A stretch of 64,000 bases of DNA, from contig JAFRIE010000014.1 of NCBI GenBank assembly GCA_017432885.1, forward strand, positions 62,001 through 126,000, read 5' to 3'. The position numbers and the translations under genes are program-made. This DNA comes from Erysipelotrichaceae bacterium. GTDB lineage: Bacteria; Bacillota_I; Bacilli_A; Erysipelotrichales; Erysipelotrichaceae. The notes under the pieces were generated by a model. It was not told the DNA's origin and ran no database searches. It saw only the letters and a list, made by a program, of their open reading frames with translations. This document shows, piece after piece, positions 16,815 to 24,783 of this stretch. How positions within the stretch are numbered: position 1 is the stretch's first letter; each line of letters starts with the position of its first letter.

Positions 16815-16839
16815 CGTTTTCCAGAAGTGACAGAAAACG
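16815..16839 (-). terminator. Terminator of the ASCH-PHP gene
   Basis: A 7-bp stem (CGTTTTC / GAAAACG) with an 11-base loop, followed on the minus strand by a long T run (TTTTTTTCTTTTTT). It lies about 35 bases past the stop codon. Confidence 0.7.
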
Positions 16840-16873
16840 CATTAGAAATGATACGGCGTTTTGAAAGAATAGA

Positions 16874-18010
16874 TTATTTTAGCCTTTCTGCCGCCTCCCT
16901 GATATAACTTCCTACATCAAAAGGCCTGTGTGCATCGGAAGCTGTAATAAGCTGTACCCCTTCTTTCTTAAAAACAGATAAGAGTTCATCTGAAAGACCA
17001 ATGTCCGGATGATGGTAGCGGTAATGACAACCGGTATTGATTTCAGCCATCATCGCTTGTTTCTTTAACAGACCGGCTATACGGGAATAGGTTTCAGACA
17101 GATCGTAGCTCGGATAGATATGGAACATTTTGATCGTATCAGGATGAGCCAGCCGGTCAAACAGACCGGAATTGATGCAATCGGCAAGCGCACCATAGTA
17201 ATCCCGATAGATCTGATCCGCCGGATAGACATTCCAAAGAAGTGCTTGGGAAAAAGACATGTCATAAAGAATAGAATTGATGGAATGGACGGCTCCGGTC
17301 AAGAAGTCAAAATGATACCCGGAAAGGATCTTTCTCAACATCGTTTCGGTATTACGAGTATAACAGACTTCCAGTCCGAATTTCACCTTGATCGGCAGAT
17401 CCAGCTGTCTTATCTCATCAATCAGGCTGATATATTCATCTAATGTATTATGAAATTTCGTCGGCTGTTTTAACCATTCTTTCTGTTCTGCGTAGACTTT
17501 GAGATGTTCATAACATGGTTCAAATTCCTTAAACCGGTGGGTATGATCCAGAATATCGATCTCATGAAGACCCTTTTTCACCGCTTCATCTACAAACTGT
17601 AAAACATACTCTTTGGAAAGATCTCCATATTCCAGATGCATGTGACAATCTGCCAGATAGGACTGGCTGTTCTTCCTGATCTCGATTCCCACTACACCGT
17701 ATTCTTTCTGTTTCTCAAGAGAATAGTATTTCAGCATATCTTCGGATCCTGCATTCCTTGTCTCTTCCTTAGTATAGCCGCAACGTTCCAGCGGAAGAGA
17801 ACGGTAGAGCTCTTTAAAATCTTTAAAATGGTAAAGACCGGTCACGGTGCAGATAATAACATCGTATTCTCTGTTACAATGATGAAAGAAGATGGTATCA
17901 CCCGTCTGTATTTTTCTTCTCTTCTCGTCGTTCAGCCTAAGCTCGATCGTCTTTTCGCCGTTTCTGATCTTCTCGAAAGAATCAGAATACAGTCTCATCT
18001 CATGCCACAT
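16874..18010 (-). CDS. ASCH domain fused to PHP-family phosphoesterase (histidinol-phosphatase-like)
   Basis: A 378-residue fusion. Residues 1-112 match an ASCH domain, a small PUA-like fold thought to bind RNA or nucleotides (FEKIRNGEKTIELRLNDEKR, TGDTIFFHH, then MLKYYSLEKQKEYGVVGIEI). Residues ~115-378 are a PHP metallo-phosphoesterase: ADCHMHLEYGD, DILDHTHR, FGLEVCYT, GAVHSIN, LAHPDTIK, EINTGCHYRYHHP and ITASDAHRPFDVG. PHP enzymes of this type include histidinol phosphatase, but no his genes are near. The two halves are normally separate genes. A -10 element ends 7 bases before the ATG and there is no Shine-Dalgarno, so the transcript may be leaderless. Confidence 0.85.
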   Translation of the reverse strand: MWHEMRLYSDSFEKIRNGEKTIELRLNDEKRRKIQTGDTIFFHHCNREYDVIICTVTGLYHFKDFKELYRSLPLERCGYTKEETRNAGSEDMLKYYSLEKQKEYGVVGIEIRKNSQSYLADCHMHLEYGDLSKEYVLQFVDEAVKKGLHEIDILDHTHRFKEFEPCYEHLKVYAEQKEWLKQPTKFHNTLDEYISLIDEIRQLDLPIKVKFGLEVCYTRNTETMLRKILSGYHFDFLTGAVHSINSILYDMSFSQALLWNVYPADQIYRDYYGALADCINSGLFDRLAHPDTIKMFHIYPSYDLSETYSRIAGLLKKQAMMAEINTGCHYRYHHPDIGLSDELLSVFKKEGVQLITASDAHRPFDVGSYIREAAERLK

Positions 18011-18017
18011 CTTATAT

Positions 18018-18023
18018 ATTATA
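18018..18023 (-). promoter_or_regulatory. -10 element of the ASCH-PHP gene, leaderless spacing
   Basis: TATAAT on the minus strand ends 7 bases before the ATG at 18010, directly after the upstream terminator. The -35 region is weak (TCGGAA at 17 bases). Prediction only. Confidence 0.5.
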
Positions 18024-18030
18024 TATCAGA

Positions 18031-18054
18031 AAAGCCCATCTTCCGACGGGCTTT
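18031..18054 (-). terminator. Terminator of the partner-switching operon
   Basis: On the minus strand a 10-bp stem (AAAGCCCGTC / GATGGGCTTT, one G-U pair) is capped by a GGAA tetraloop and followed by TTTTC. It sits 24 bases past the STAS-kinase stop codon. Confidence 0.85.
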
Positions 18055-18078
18055 CTATTTCACTTTCTATATTATAGT

Positions 18079-19239
18079 CTAGAACAGTAAAGAGTCGGTT
18101 TCCTCGACGTACTTGATCAGCTGTTTCTTATAATGCTCGATCAGTTCTTTCTGATCAGGCATTCTTTTGATCGTTCTTCTTAATGCTCTAGTATAGCCGA
18201 TCACTTTCGCTTTATCCATGACTGACTGTTTATAAACTTCATCTTTTCCATCAAAATAGAAATCAACCAGTTTATGCATGACATAGGTAGCTGTATCATA
18301 GTCCATCTGCAGGAATTTCTCAATCTGGCTGTGGTTCAGTTCTCCATAGCCCTGATACGCCAGGAAAATCGAAGCAAATTCGAAAACCGGATGGCCTGTG
18401 GATAAGGTGTCCATATCGATCAGAATGGCTTCGTTATTTGCGTAATGGACATTGTTGGTATGGTAGTCGCCATGAATCATCTTGTTGCTTTCTGGGACTT
18501 CTTCAATCAGTCTGCACAGCTTGTCATAAGTCTCTGCAGGGATGTATTCTTTCAGCCACTGAGCCCAGCCGAAAGCCGCTTTCTTGGCGGAAGGCAGGGC
18601 ACCTTCTTTCACGTCCGTCTGATGGATCTCCTTCAGCATATCCGCAAAGATCTTTATGTATTTGTCTTTGTTTTCCGGATCTTCGGCAATCAGTTTTGTG
18701 ATCGATTTAGCACTCAGAAGTTCAAATACAGAACCATATTTATCTCCGACTTTAACGACATCGAAAGGAATGGCGGTATTTACACCCATAACCAGGGCGG
18801 TCTTTGCCAGTTCTCTTTCTCTTTTGATGTCTTCAAGCGCATCGTTGTTCTTGTATACTTTGATGATCGTATCCGGATTCAGACGATAAACGATACCGTT
18901 AGAACCTTCGCCGATAACTTCACAGCCATCAATGCTTACCTTGCGGTAACCTTTTGAAATATCTATCATTTCGGAAAAACCGGTCATTTCGAAAATATCA
19001 TAGATCTCCGAAGAACAGTTGATGATTTTCAAATCCTTTTCTTTCTTCTTCAGTCTTAAGATCTGTCTTAATCCGGCGCTGGAAATGTATCTCAGTTCAT
19101 CCATATCCAACACCAGCTGACCTTCCGGATGTTCGTTCCGGAGTTCATCGACTTCCTTGCCGAATTCTTCCGCGTTGGCCGTATCAATGCTGCCGCATGG
19201 ATAAATGCTCAATACATCATTTTCATAAGTGTTTTTCAT
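18079..19239 (-). CDS. STAS domain fused to aminoglycoside-phosphotransferase-like kinase
   Basis: A 386-residue fusion. Residues 1-~95 are a STAS (anti-sigma-factor antagonist) domain with the phosphorylatable serine loop MDELRYISSAGLRQIL at residues 47-61. Residues ~105-386 form an APH/choline-kinase-like fold: a glycine loop (VIGEGSNGIVYRL), an IIKVYK lysine, a catalytic loop IHGDYHTNNVHY (His 256, Asp 258, Asn 262) and the metal aspartate in LIDMDT (Asp 275). It could phosphorylate a small molecule or protein under control of the STAS phosphorylation state; this is inference. AGGAG precedes the ATG. It is the last gene of an operon containing a PP2C phosphatase and HATPase kinases, the expected partners of STAS domains. 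Confidence 0.85.
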   Translation of the reverse strand: MKNTYENDVLSIYPCGSIDTANAEEFGKEVDELRNEHPEGQLVLDMDELRYISSAGLRQILRLKKKEKDLKIINCSSEIYDIFEMTGFSEMIDISKGYRKVSIDGCEVIGEGSNGIVYRLNPDTIIKVYKNNDALEDIKRERELAKTALVMGVNTAIPFDVVKVGDKYGSVFELLSAKSITKLIAEDPENKDKYIKIFADMLKEIHQTDVKEGALPSAKKAAFGWAQWLKEYIPAETYDKLCRLIEEVPESNKMIHGDYHTNNVHYANNEAILIDMDTLSTGHPVFEFASIFLAYQGYGELNHSQIEKFLQMDYDTATYVMHKLVDFYFDGKDEVYKQSVMDKAKVIGYTRALRRTIKRMPDQKELIEHYKKQLIKYVEETDSLLF

Positions 19240-19248
19240 ACTCGACTC

Positions 19249-19809
19249 CTACAGATATTTCGCAAAAACCGCATCGATAAGGAAACAGAATTCCTTATAT
19301 ACGGCATAGTCCTTCAGTTCTTCCAGAGCGTCTTTCAACTCATTGTAATACCAGTAATGCATCTTTGGATCCTTCTGATTAAAAGCGTTCCAGAATTCTT
19401 CTCCTTTATCCAGAAGACCCAGATGGAAACTTCTAAGGTTCGATACCTTGTCGCCCAGACATACCATCTTGGCACCCAGATCGTCGATCCGACGGATCGT
19501 CGCAATCGTTTCCCGTTTCCGGTCCAGCCAGGTATCGGCTTTATTCTTCTGTCCCCTTTTATCTTCGGATTCATAAGCAACAAGCCGGGCGATGTTTTCA
19601 CCGAATTCTCTTCTGATGTCTTCGATCGTTGCATCGGTATCTTCTACCGTATCATGAAGAACTGCCGCACACAAAACATCATCATCCAATGTCATTAAAG
19701 ATACCAGATTCAATACTTCCAGAGGATGGAAGATATAAGGCTGACCATTCCCTTTACGGACCATGCCTCTATGGGCTAAAGCCGCAAATCTGATTGCTTC
19801 ATCAATCAT
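19249..19809 (-). CDS. HD-family alarmone (ppGpp) hydrolase-like protein
   Basis: A 186-residue protein with the layout of the SpoT/MESH1 hydrolase domain: IRFAALAHRGMVRKGNGQPYIFHPLEV, VLCAAVLHDTVEDTDATIEDIRREFG (HD plus ED), then GDKVSNLRSFHLGL. There is no synthetase domain, so it would only degrade (p)ppGpp or act on a related nucleotide such as NADPH, as reported for MESH1. It overlaps the upstream phosphatase gene as ATGA and is followed closely by the STAS-kinase gene, so it belongs to the signalling operon. That placement suggests a link between the partner switch and stringent control. Confidence 0.85.
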   Translation of the reverse strand: MIDEAIRFAALAHRGMVRKGNGQPYIFHPLEVLNLVSLMTLDDDVLCAAVLHDTVEDTDATIEDIRREFGENIARLVAYESEDKRGQKNKADTWLDRKRETIATIRRIDDLGAKMVCLGDKVSNLRSFHLGLLDKGEEFWNAFNQKDPKMHYWYYNELKDALEELKDYAVYKEFCFLIDAVFAKYL

Positions 19810-21695
19810 TTCCTTATTTTCCTTCTCATGGTAAATATGTTCTGACCATTTCTTCTTTCATAACGGCATTCATCCATCGACTGCTTCACCATAAAAATAC
19901 CAAGGCCGCCGACTTCTCTTTCTTCAATACCGGCTTTGATGTCAGGATCCTCCTTGTCCAGCGGATTAAACGGGATACCGTTGTCGATCAGGTAGATCTC
20001 GACTTCGTCATGATCAAAACTCATGCCTATCGTAGCTTTCCCCTTGTTTTCAGGATAAGCGTAGTGGGAGATGTTGACAAACATTTCTTCCAGAGCTACG
20101 CTGATAGCCATTGTTGATTTCATGTCGGCTCCATGAGCTTCCAGGCCTTCTTCTACAAAGGCCATGACTTCATGAAGCTTCTCATCTGTTGCATCAAATG
20201 TCTTTTCCACAGTTTCTTTATCCTTGTTTTTTGGTGTATAGTCAAATGCCAGCAATGTCAAATCATCAAACTGTTCGGCATCTTTTACAAAGGCGTCGAT
20301 ATCGCTTCTGACTGCCTTTAAGGCTTGTGTACAGCTGGCATTCTTTCCTAGCCTTTTCAGACAGGAGATCAGCCTTTCTTCGCCGTAGAGCTCATTTTCG
20401 CTGTTGCAGGATTCCGTCGCGCCATCTGTATAAAGGAATATCTTATCGCCCTTGTGCAGAGTCAGATTCTGCTGAGTGAAACGGTATCCTTCCATTCCTG
20501 CCAGGACAAAGCCCGGCTTGCTGTGAAGATAGGATATTTCTCCATCCAACATAATGACCGGAGGATTGTGACCGGCATTGACATATACCAGTTCTCCATT
20601 CTCAATATCCAGAACGCCCATCCACGCCGTAACAAACAGTCCCGCTTCATTCCCTTCACAGAGGAGATCATTAACTCTGGTAAACACCTCTCCGGGAGAT
20701 AATCCCAGCTGTGAATGGTCCTTGATCAGGGTCTTAGCAATGACCATAAACATGGCAGCCGGGATCCCTTTGCCGGATACATCGGCAATCACCATAGCCA
20801 GATGTTTATCATCAACCATGAAGAAATCATAGAAGTCACCGCCTACAGCCTTGGCGGGGGTCATTGCCGCATAAATATCAAATCCGTCATATTCAGGAAA
20901 CGCCGGAAAGATATTCGGAAGCATATTGGCCTGGATGCTGCTGGCAAGATTCAGTTCCGTAGCGATTTTTTCGGTCTTCCTTGTTTCAGCCTGCTGAGAA
21001 AAAATGGCGATACGGCCCCTCTTTGCGATTTCTGCACAAACGGTTGCGACCATTCCATACATCAGCAGTTTCGGCAGATAGGCTTTTCCCATATAGGCAG
21101 TCCAGCTGGCTGCAAAATCCGTCGCTCCGCTGTTAAGAATCGCATCCTTCAGGCTGCCGTTTTCAAGACTGATTACCGCATTCTGAAGAAACTGTATATA
21201 GTTCAGATCCATCAGTCCGTGTCCCATCTTGATACCGTAATAAGAAGCAAATCCCGATAGCAGGGTCGTCAAGATAGCCGTTGAAACGCATATCGGTCTT
21301 GAATAATACCGTACCGACATGACAACCGGACATATCATGATCAGCGGAACGTTGTAAGTCATTGTTGCTTCTATCCCTGCACAGACGAAGGTATAGGTTA
21401 GAAGCATCAGGATCTTCAGCCATTTCTTTCTGCCCTTGAAATAAAGACATAGACCGGCAGGTATCAGCAGTATCGTAATCGAAAATAAGCCGATCCTGGT
21501 CATAAAGGCGTGATCAATATCCAGAATGCCGGCATAATCGATCAGCAAAACAGTCATGATGATCATTGCTGTTCCTATCAGCACTCTGGCTACCAGCAGA
21601 TTAGCGGCGACCTCGCTTTCCCACAGCGTATCGGTCGTACGGATAAACTCTTCTTCGAATCGTTTGATTACGCCTTTTTTTACTTTAATCAGCAT
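19806..21695 (-). CDS. Membrane SpoIIE/RsbU-type PP2C phosphatase with C-terminal HATPase (anti-sigma kinase-like) domain
   Basis: A 629-residue protein. Residues ~28-200 hold about six membrane helices. Residues ~235-455 form a PP2C/SpoIIE phosphatase (NMLPNIFPAFP, AVGGDFYDFFMV, MVIADVSGKGIPAAMFM, YVNAGHNPP, FLYTDGATES, AEQFDDLTLLAF). Residues ~490-625 form an RsbW-like HATPase (VALEEMFVNISHYAYP, IDNGIPFNPL, GGLGIFMVKQSMDE). Phosphatase and kinase for STAS proteins are thus on one chain. The likely target is the free STAS protein encoded 4 bases upstream, and perhaps the STAS-kinase downstream. There is no obvious ribosome binding site, so translation may be coupled to the STAS gene. Confidence 0.92.
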   Translation of the reverse strand: MLIKVKKGVIKRFEEEFIRTTDTLWESEVAANLLVARVLIGTAMIIMTVLLIDYAGILDIDHAFMTRIGLFSITILLIPAGLCLYFKGRKKWLKILMLLTYTFVCAGIEATMTYNVPLIMICPVVMSVRYYSRPICVSTAILTTLLSGFASYYGIKMGHGLMDLNYIQFLQNAVISLENGSLKDAILNSGATDFAASWTAYMGKAYLPKLLMYGMVATVCAEIAKRGRIAIFSQQAETRKTEKIATELNLASSIQANMLPNIFPAFPEYDGFDIYAAMTPAKAVGGDFYDFFMVDDKHLAMVIADVSGKGIPAAMFMVIAKTLIKDHSQLGLSPGEVFTRVNDLLCEGNEAGLFVTAWMGVLDIENGELVYVNAGHNPPVIMLDGEISYLHSKPGFVLAGMEGYRFTQQNLTLHKGDKIFLYTDGATESCNSENELYGEERLISCLKRLGKNASCTQALKAVRSDIDAFVKDAEQFDDLTLLAFDYTPKNKDKETVEKTFDATDEKLHEVMAFVEEGLEAHGADMKSTMAISVALEEMFVNISHYAYPENKGKATIGMSFDHDEVEIYLIDNGIPFNPLDKEDPDIKAGIEEREVGGLGIFMVKQSMDECRYERRNGQNIFTMRRKIRK

Positions 21696-21699
21696 GGCA

Positions 21700-21999
21700 T
21701 TATTCGATCGTCAGAATATCGATAAAACCGGTAATATCAAAGACTTCCATAATCTCCGGTTTGACATTCCTGATCGTCATTTTTCCGTTTTCACTTAAAC
21801 TCTTCTGGGCAAAAAGGAGCACTCTTAGACCGGCAGAAGAAATATAATCCAGTTTTTCAAAATCCAGATCCAGCTTTTTTATTCCCTGTTCAAGAAGTTC
21901 CTTCAGTTCCTTCTCCAGATCCGGAGCAGTCGTCGTATCAAGTCTCCCGACTAAAGCAATATCCGTTACATCATCTTTTACTGTTTTAATTATTTCCAT
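21700..21999 (-). CDS. STAS-domain protein (SpoIIAA/RsbV-like anti-anti-sigma factor)
   Basis: A 99-residue single-domain STAS protein. The phosphorylation loop is LDYISSAGLRVLLFA, with serines at 54-55. In known systems an HATPase kinase phosphorylates this loop and a PP2C phosphatase removes the phosphate, controlling binding to an anti-sigma factor or other partner. Both enzyme types are encoded immediately downstream. No sigma factor or classic RsbW is in the window, so the final output is unknown. A strong AAGGAGGAAG site precedes the ATG. Confidence 0.92.
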   Translation of the reverse strand: MEIIKTVKDDVTDIALVGRLDTTTAPDLEKELKELLEQGIKKLDLDFEKLDYISSAGLRVLLFAQKSLSENGKMTIRNVKPEIMEVFDITGFIDILTIE

Positions 22000-22019
22000 C
22001 TTCTTCCTCCTTAAAATGT

Positions 22020-22814
22020 TTATCTGTATGCAGAGCTGATTTTTGGCCTAATGCCATGCTCCTTAAATTTATCGTAAGAAACATCCATCAGTTTCATTCT
22101 GACTAGTTCTGACCTGTGTGCAGGGCACCTGTATCGGATCGCATAAATGACGCCGCGGTCAGAAATCTCCTGTATTCCTTCATAAAATGCATCCTTACAG
22201 TAGTTTGTTTCCTTTTTGATTGTTTCACAGACATCCTGCAGACACTCTTGAATGACCTGACGGTCTATTTCAAAATCAAACAGGAACTTCTGTATCCTGT
22301 TGTCCTTGATCTTTTCTACGGAAGTCATCAAGGAATTGTTTACCGTGTATGTTGAATTGGTCTGTATCGACTGCAGTTTCGTCACTCTGGCAGAGAAATA
22401 CTTAACATCGCATTCTTCACCATTGTATCGGATCAGGTCGCCTACCTTATAGAAATTGTAATTGTAGATGCTAATACCGGCAATGATATCCTTCAGCGTA
22501 TCCTGCAAGGCTAAGCCGATGATGGTAGCCATGATACCTAAACCGGCAAGGATCCTGGTGACATTGACACCATGCTGGTGCAGAATCATGACGATCGCAA
22601 TAATGACAACAACATACTGCAGGATATTAAATATAACCCCATAGAAAGTATTCTTATGCTGTTCGCCTTTTGTCGTATAAGCGACTTTCTTGATCAGGTA
22701 CTGTTTGATAATATAAAGCAACAGTCCGGTAACTCCGACAATAATCAGGCTTATCAAAAAAGGTTTGGAAGCAAAATACTTTATATCATTACCGATTTCT
22801 TGCGTCTCGTTCAT
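22020..22814 (-). CDS. Small-conductance mechanosensitive channel (MscS family)
   Basis: A 264-residue MscS protein with three membrane helices: PFLISLIIVGVTGLLLYII, then VIFNILQYVVVIIAIVMILHQHGVN, then the pore helix region ILAGLGIMATIIGLALQDTLKDIIAGI. The C-terminal beta domain contains GDLIRYNGEECDV. These channels open under hypo-osmotic stress to release solutes. I start at the ATG at 22814, where the helix TM1 lead begins, because the 60 residues upstream are charged and the gap is promoter-like (a TATAAT lies about 40 bases upstream). It sits between the MATE-HATPase and STAS genes, consistent with an envelope-stress theme. Confidence 0.85.
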   Translation of the reverse strand: MNETQEIGNDIKYFASKPFLISLIIVGVTGLLLYIIKQYLIKKVAYTTKGEQHKNTFYGVIFNILQYVVVIIAIVMILHQHGVNVTRILAGLGIMATIIGLALQDTLKDIIAGISIYNYNFYKVGDLIRYNGEECDVKYFSARVTKLQSIQTNSTYTVNNSLMTSVEKIKDNRIQKFLFDFEIDRQVIQECLQDVCETIKKETNYCKDAFYEGIQEISDRGVIYAIRYRCPAHRSELVRMKLMDVSYDKFKEHGIRPKISSAYR

Positions 22815-22897
22815 CTGTTTTACCAATCCAATCTCTAATAACTCTATTTTACTATTATATATGTGTTTCTTGTCCAATAATTCTATCTGATGCTTAT

Positions 22898-24643
22898 TTA
22901 AAGCCTGACTGTCAGGATGTTCATGCCGAAATTGATATGATAATTCATCTCTTTTGCGATCCTGGAAACCATGCGTATGCCGATGTTTTTGCACGGATCG
23001 GCCGGGTTAAACATCTCTACACGGGAATTCGGATCAAACGGGACGCAGTTGTCTCTAAGTCGTAAAGACACTTCTCCGTCCTCTACACAGGCAAAAATGT
23101 CGATCGTATTTTCTTTTCTGTCTTTCTCAAATCCGTGTTCCACGATATTTCCCGCCATTTCTTCCATACATAGACCGGCAAACATCGACCGGCGTTTATC
23201 AATACCCTTTTCCTGGCAGAATGTTTCAATCTTCCGGGATACTTCTACCACTTCAGACAACTTCTTGACCGAAATGGAATACTTGTTTTCCGTATTGAAT
23301 TCTTCCGGAAGGCCCAGCAGATCATCCAGATTCAGAATCGGTTTTTTTCTTTTCGATACAGCTGTCAGGTAGAAGACAGAAAGCGTAATGATTTCCGCAA
23401 TTGTATAGCTAAGCCAAATCGCCTTGATCCCCAGGACTTTTGACAGGATCGCACAGCAAAACAGCGGGACAAAAATACAGTTGACCGGATAAATCATATT
23501 ACATAGTTTTACCCTGCCCAGACTCTGATAAACGCCCATCAGAATGAGCGTGAAAATGTTGAACGGCGCACACCAGGCATAAAAGACCAGCAGCTGTTTT
23601 GACAGATCGATAACAGAACCGTAAGCTCCAAACAGCACCGCAATATTCTTACCGAAAGGATAGACGATCAGGAACTTGAACAAACATAGCGACAGGCCGA
23701 TAACGGCCGTGATCTTCATGAGTCTCTTCAAAGATCCGCTGTCTCTCTCTCCGATGAATACGCTAGCCAGCATAGTCAGGGTATTTCCTACACCAACATT
23801 GAAAGCATCCAGAAATCCGCCAAAGGATCCTAAGATCGCCATGGCGTTGACTGCTTCTTTCCCGCCGATAGAAGACGCATAGGAGTTCAGGAAGATGTTC
23901 CTAACGGAATATAAAATGCCTGCAAGGGAAGCCGGTGATCCGTATTTCAGAATATCGATGATCATTTTTCTGTCCGGCTTTTCTTTACAGAAAGAAACAA
24001 GATTCTTTCTGATACGGAAATATACGATCAGTCCCAGCATTGTGATCAGTTGGCTTAAAGAAGCGGCAGCTCCTACACCGAAGACATTGCCTTTCCATAC
24101 CCTGATCGCAAGCAGGTCTAGAATCGCATTCAGGACAGCCAGAACGATAGTGGCAATCAAGGAGATCCCTGATTTGTTGCACATCTGCAGGAAGGTCATC
24201 AGACACGGCAGTATCAGTAAAGGAAGTATGCCTAATGATACGCCTCTGATATAAGAAACCGTCTCCGGAATAACACTCTGTTCAGCACGCAGAAGAACCG
24301 CAAGCGGTTCAGCAAAGAAAAAACATATCGCAGTTAATAGAACACCAAGAACGCTTAATAAAATCATGGATACAGAAAAGACCTGGTCGACCTTCTTGCT
24401 GTCTCCTTTTCCCATATAGTTTCCGCAAAGGATTCCCGCACCTGTCGAGACGATCGTTGAAATGCTTCCGATGATGTTAAATAGCGGAGATACCAGACCG
24501 GAAGCGATCATGGCGGAAGCAGATAGGTTATTGCCAATGATCAGTCCATTAACAAATCTGCTTAAAGAAGAAGCAAGATTTACGAAAATCTGTATTGGAA
24601 GTAGTTTAAGAAACAGTTCGATTGTATTATTCAGATCGTTCAT
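22898..24643 (-). CDS. MATE-family transporter fused to C-terminal HATPase (RsbW-like) domain
   Basis: A 581-residue fusion. Residues 1-~440 show a MATE exporter with about 12 hydrophobic segments and the start FLKLLPIQIFVNLASSLSRFVNGLIIGNNLSASAMIASGL (shown only in part as family evidence). Residues ~455-581 form an HATPase domain: MFAGLCMEEMAGNIVEHGF (N box), RLRDNCVPFDPNS (G1 box), and KNIGIRMVSRIAKEMNYH (G2 region). MATE proteins couple cation gradients to drug or metabolite export. The fused kinase-like domain suggests control by, or output to, the STAS proteins in the same operon. GAGGT precedes the ATG. It is the first gene of the operon. Confidence 0.9.
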   Translation of the reverse strand: MNDLNNTIELFLKLLPIQIFVNLASSLSRFVNGLIIGNNLSASAMIASGLVSPLFNIIGSISTIVSTGAGILCGNYMGKGDSKKVDQVFSVSMILLSVLGVLLTAICFFFAEPLAVLLRAEQSVIPETVSYIRGVSLGILPLLILPCLMTFLQMCNKSGISLIATIVLAVLNAILDLLAIRVWKGNVFGVGAAASLSQLITMLGLIVYFRIRKNLVSFCKEKPDRKMIIDILKYGSPASLAGILYSVRNIFLNSYASSIGGKEAVNAMAILGSFGGFLDAFNVGVGNTLTMLASVFIGERDSGSLKRLMKITAVIGLSLCLFKFLIVYPFGKNIAVLFGAYGSVIDLSKQLLVFYAWCAPFNIFTLILMGVYQSLGRVKLCNMIYPVNCIFVPLFCCAILSKVLGIKAIWLSYTIAEIITLSVFYLTAVSKRKKPILNLDDLLGLPEEFNTENKYSISVKKLSEVVEVSRKIETFCQEKGIDKRRSMFAGLCMEEMAGNIVEHGFEKDRKENTIDIFACVEDGEVSLRLRDNCVPFDPNSRVEMFNPADPCKNIGIRMVSRIAKEMNYHINFGMNILTVRL

Positions 24644-24783
24644 TATTTACCTCACTTTTATCTATTCTTCATCTGTGGATGAAAAAAAACGCTGTCGGTG
24701 TCGGAATAAATAGGCTTCAAGTATTTCCCCCTTGGCCAGAGATATAAAAGTCTATCTTTCTTTATCATTTCATGTTTCTTTTT

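Noticed and set aside
16679-16864. 61-codon plus-strand frame upstream of the nrdG operon
   Set aside because: Overlaps a MarR palindrome and a terminator, has no ribosome binding site and no recognisable content.
22815-22994. 60-residue N-terminal extension of the MscS protein
   Set aside because: Charged, unlike MscS N-termini, it overlaps the upstream MATE gene and crosses a promoter-like region.
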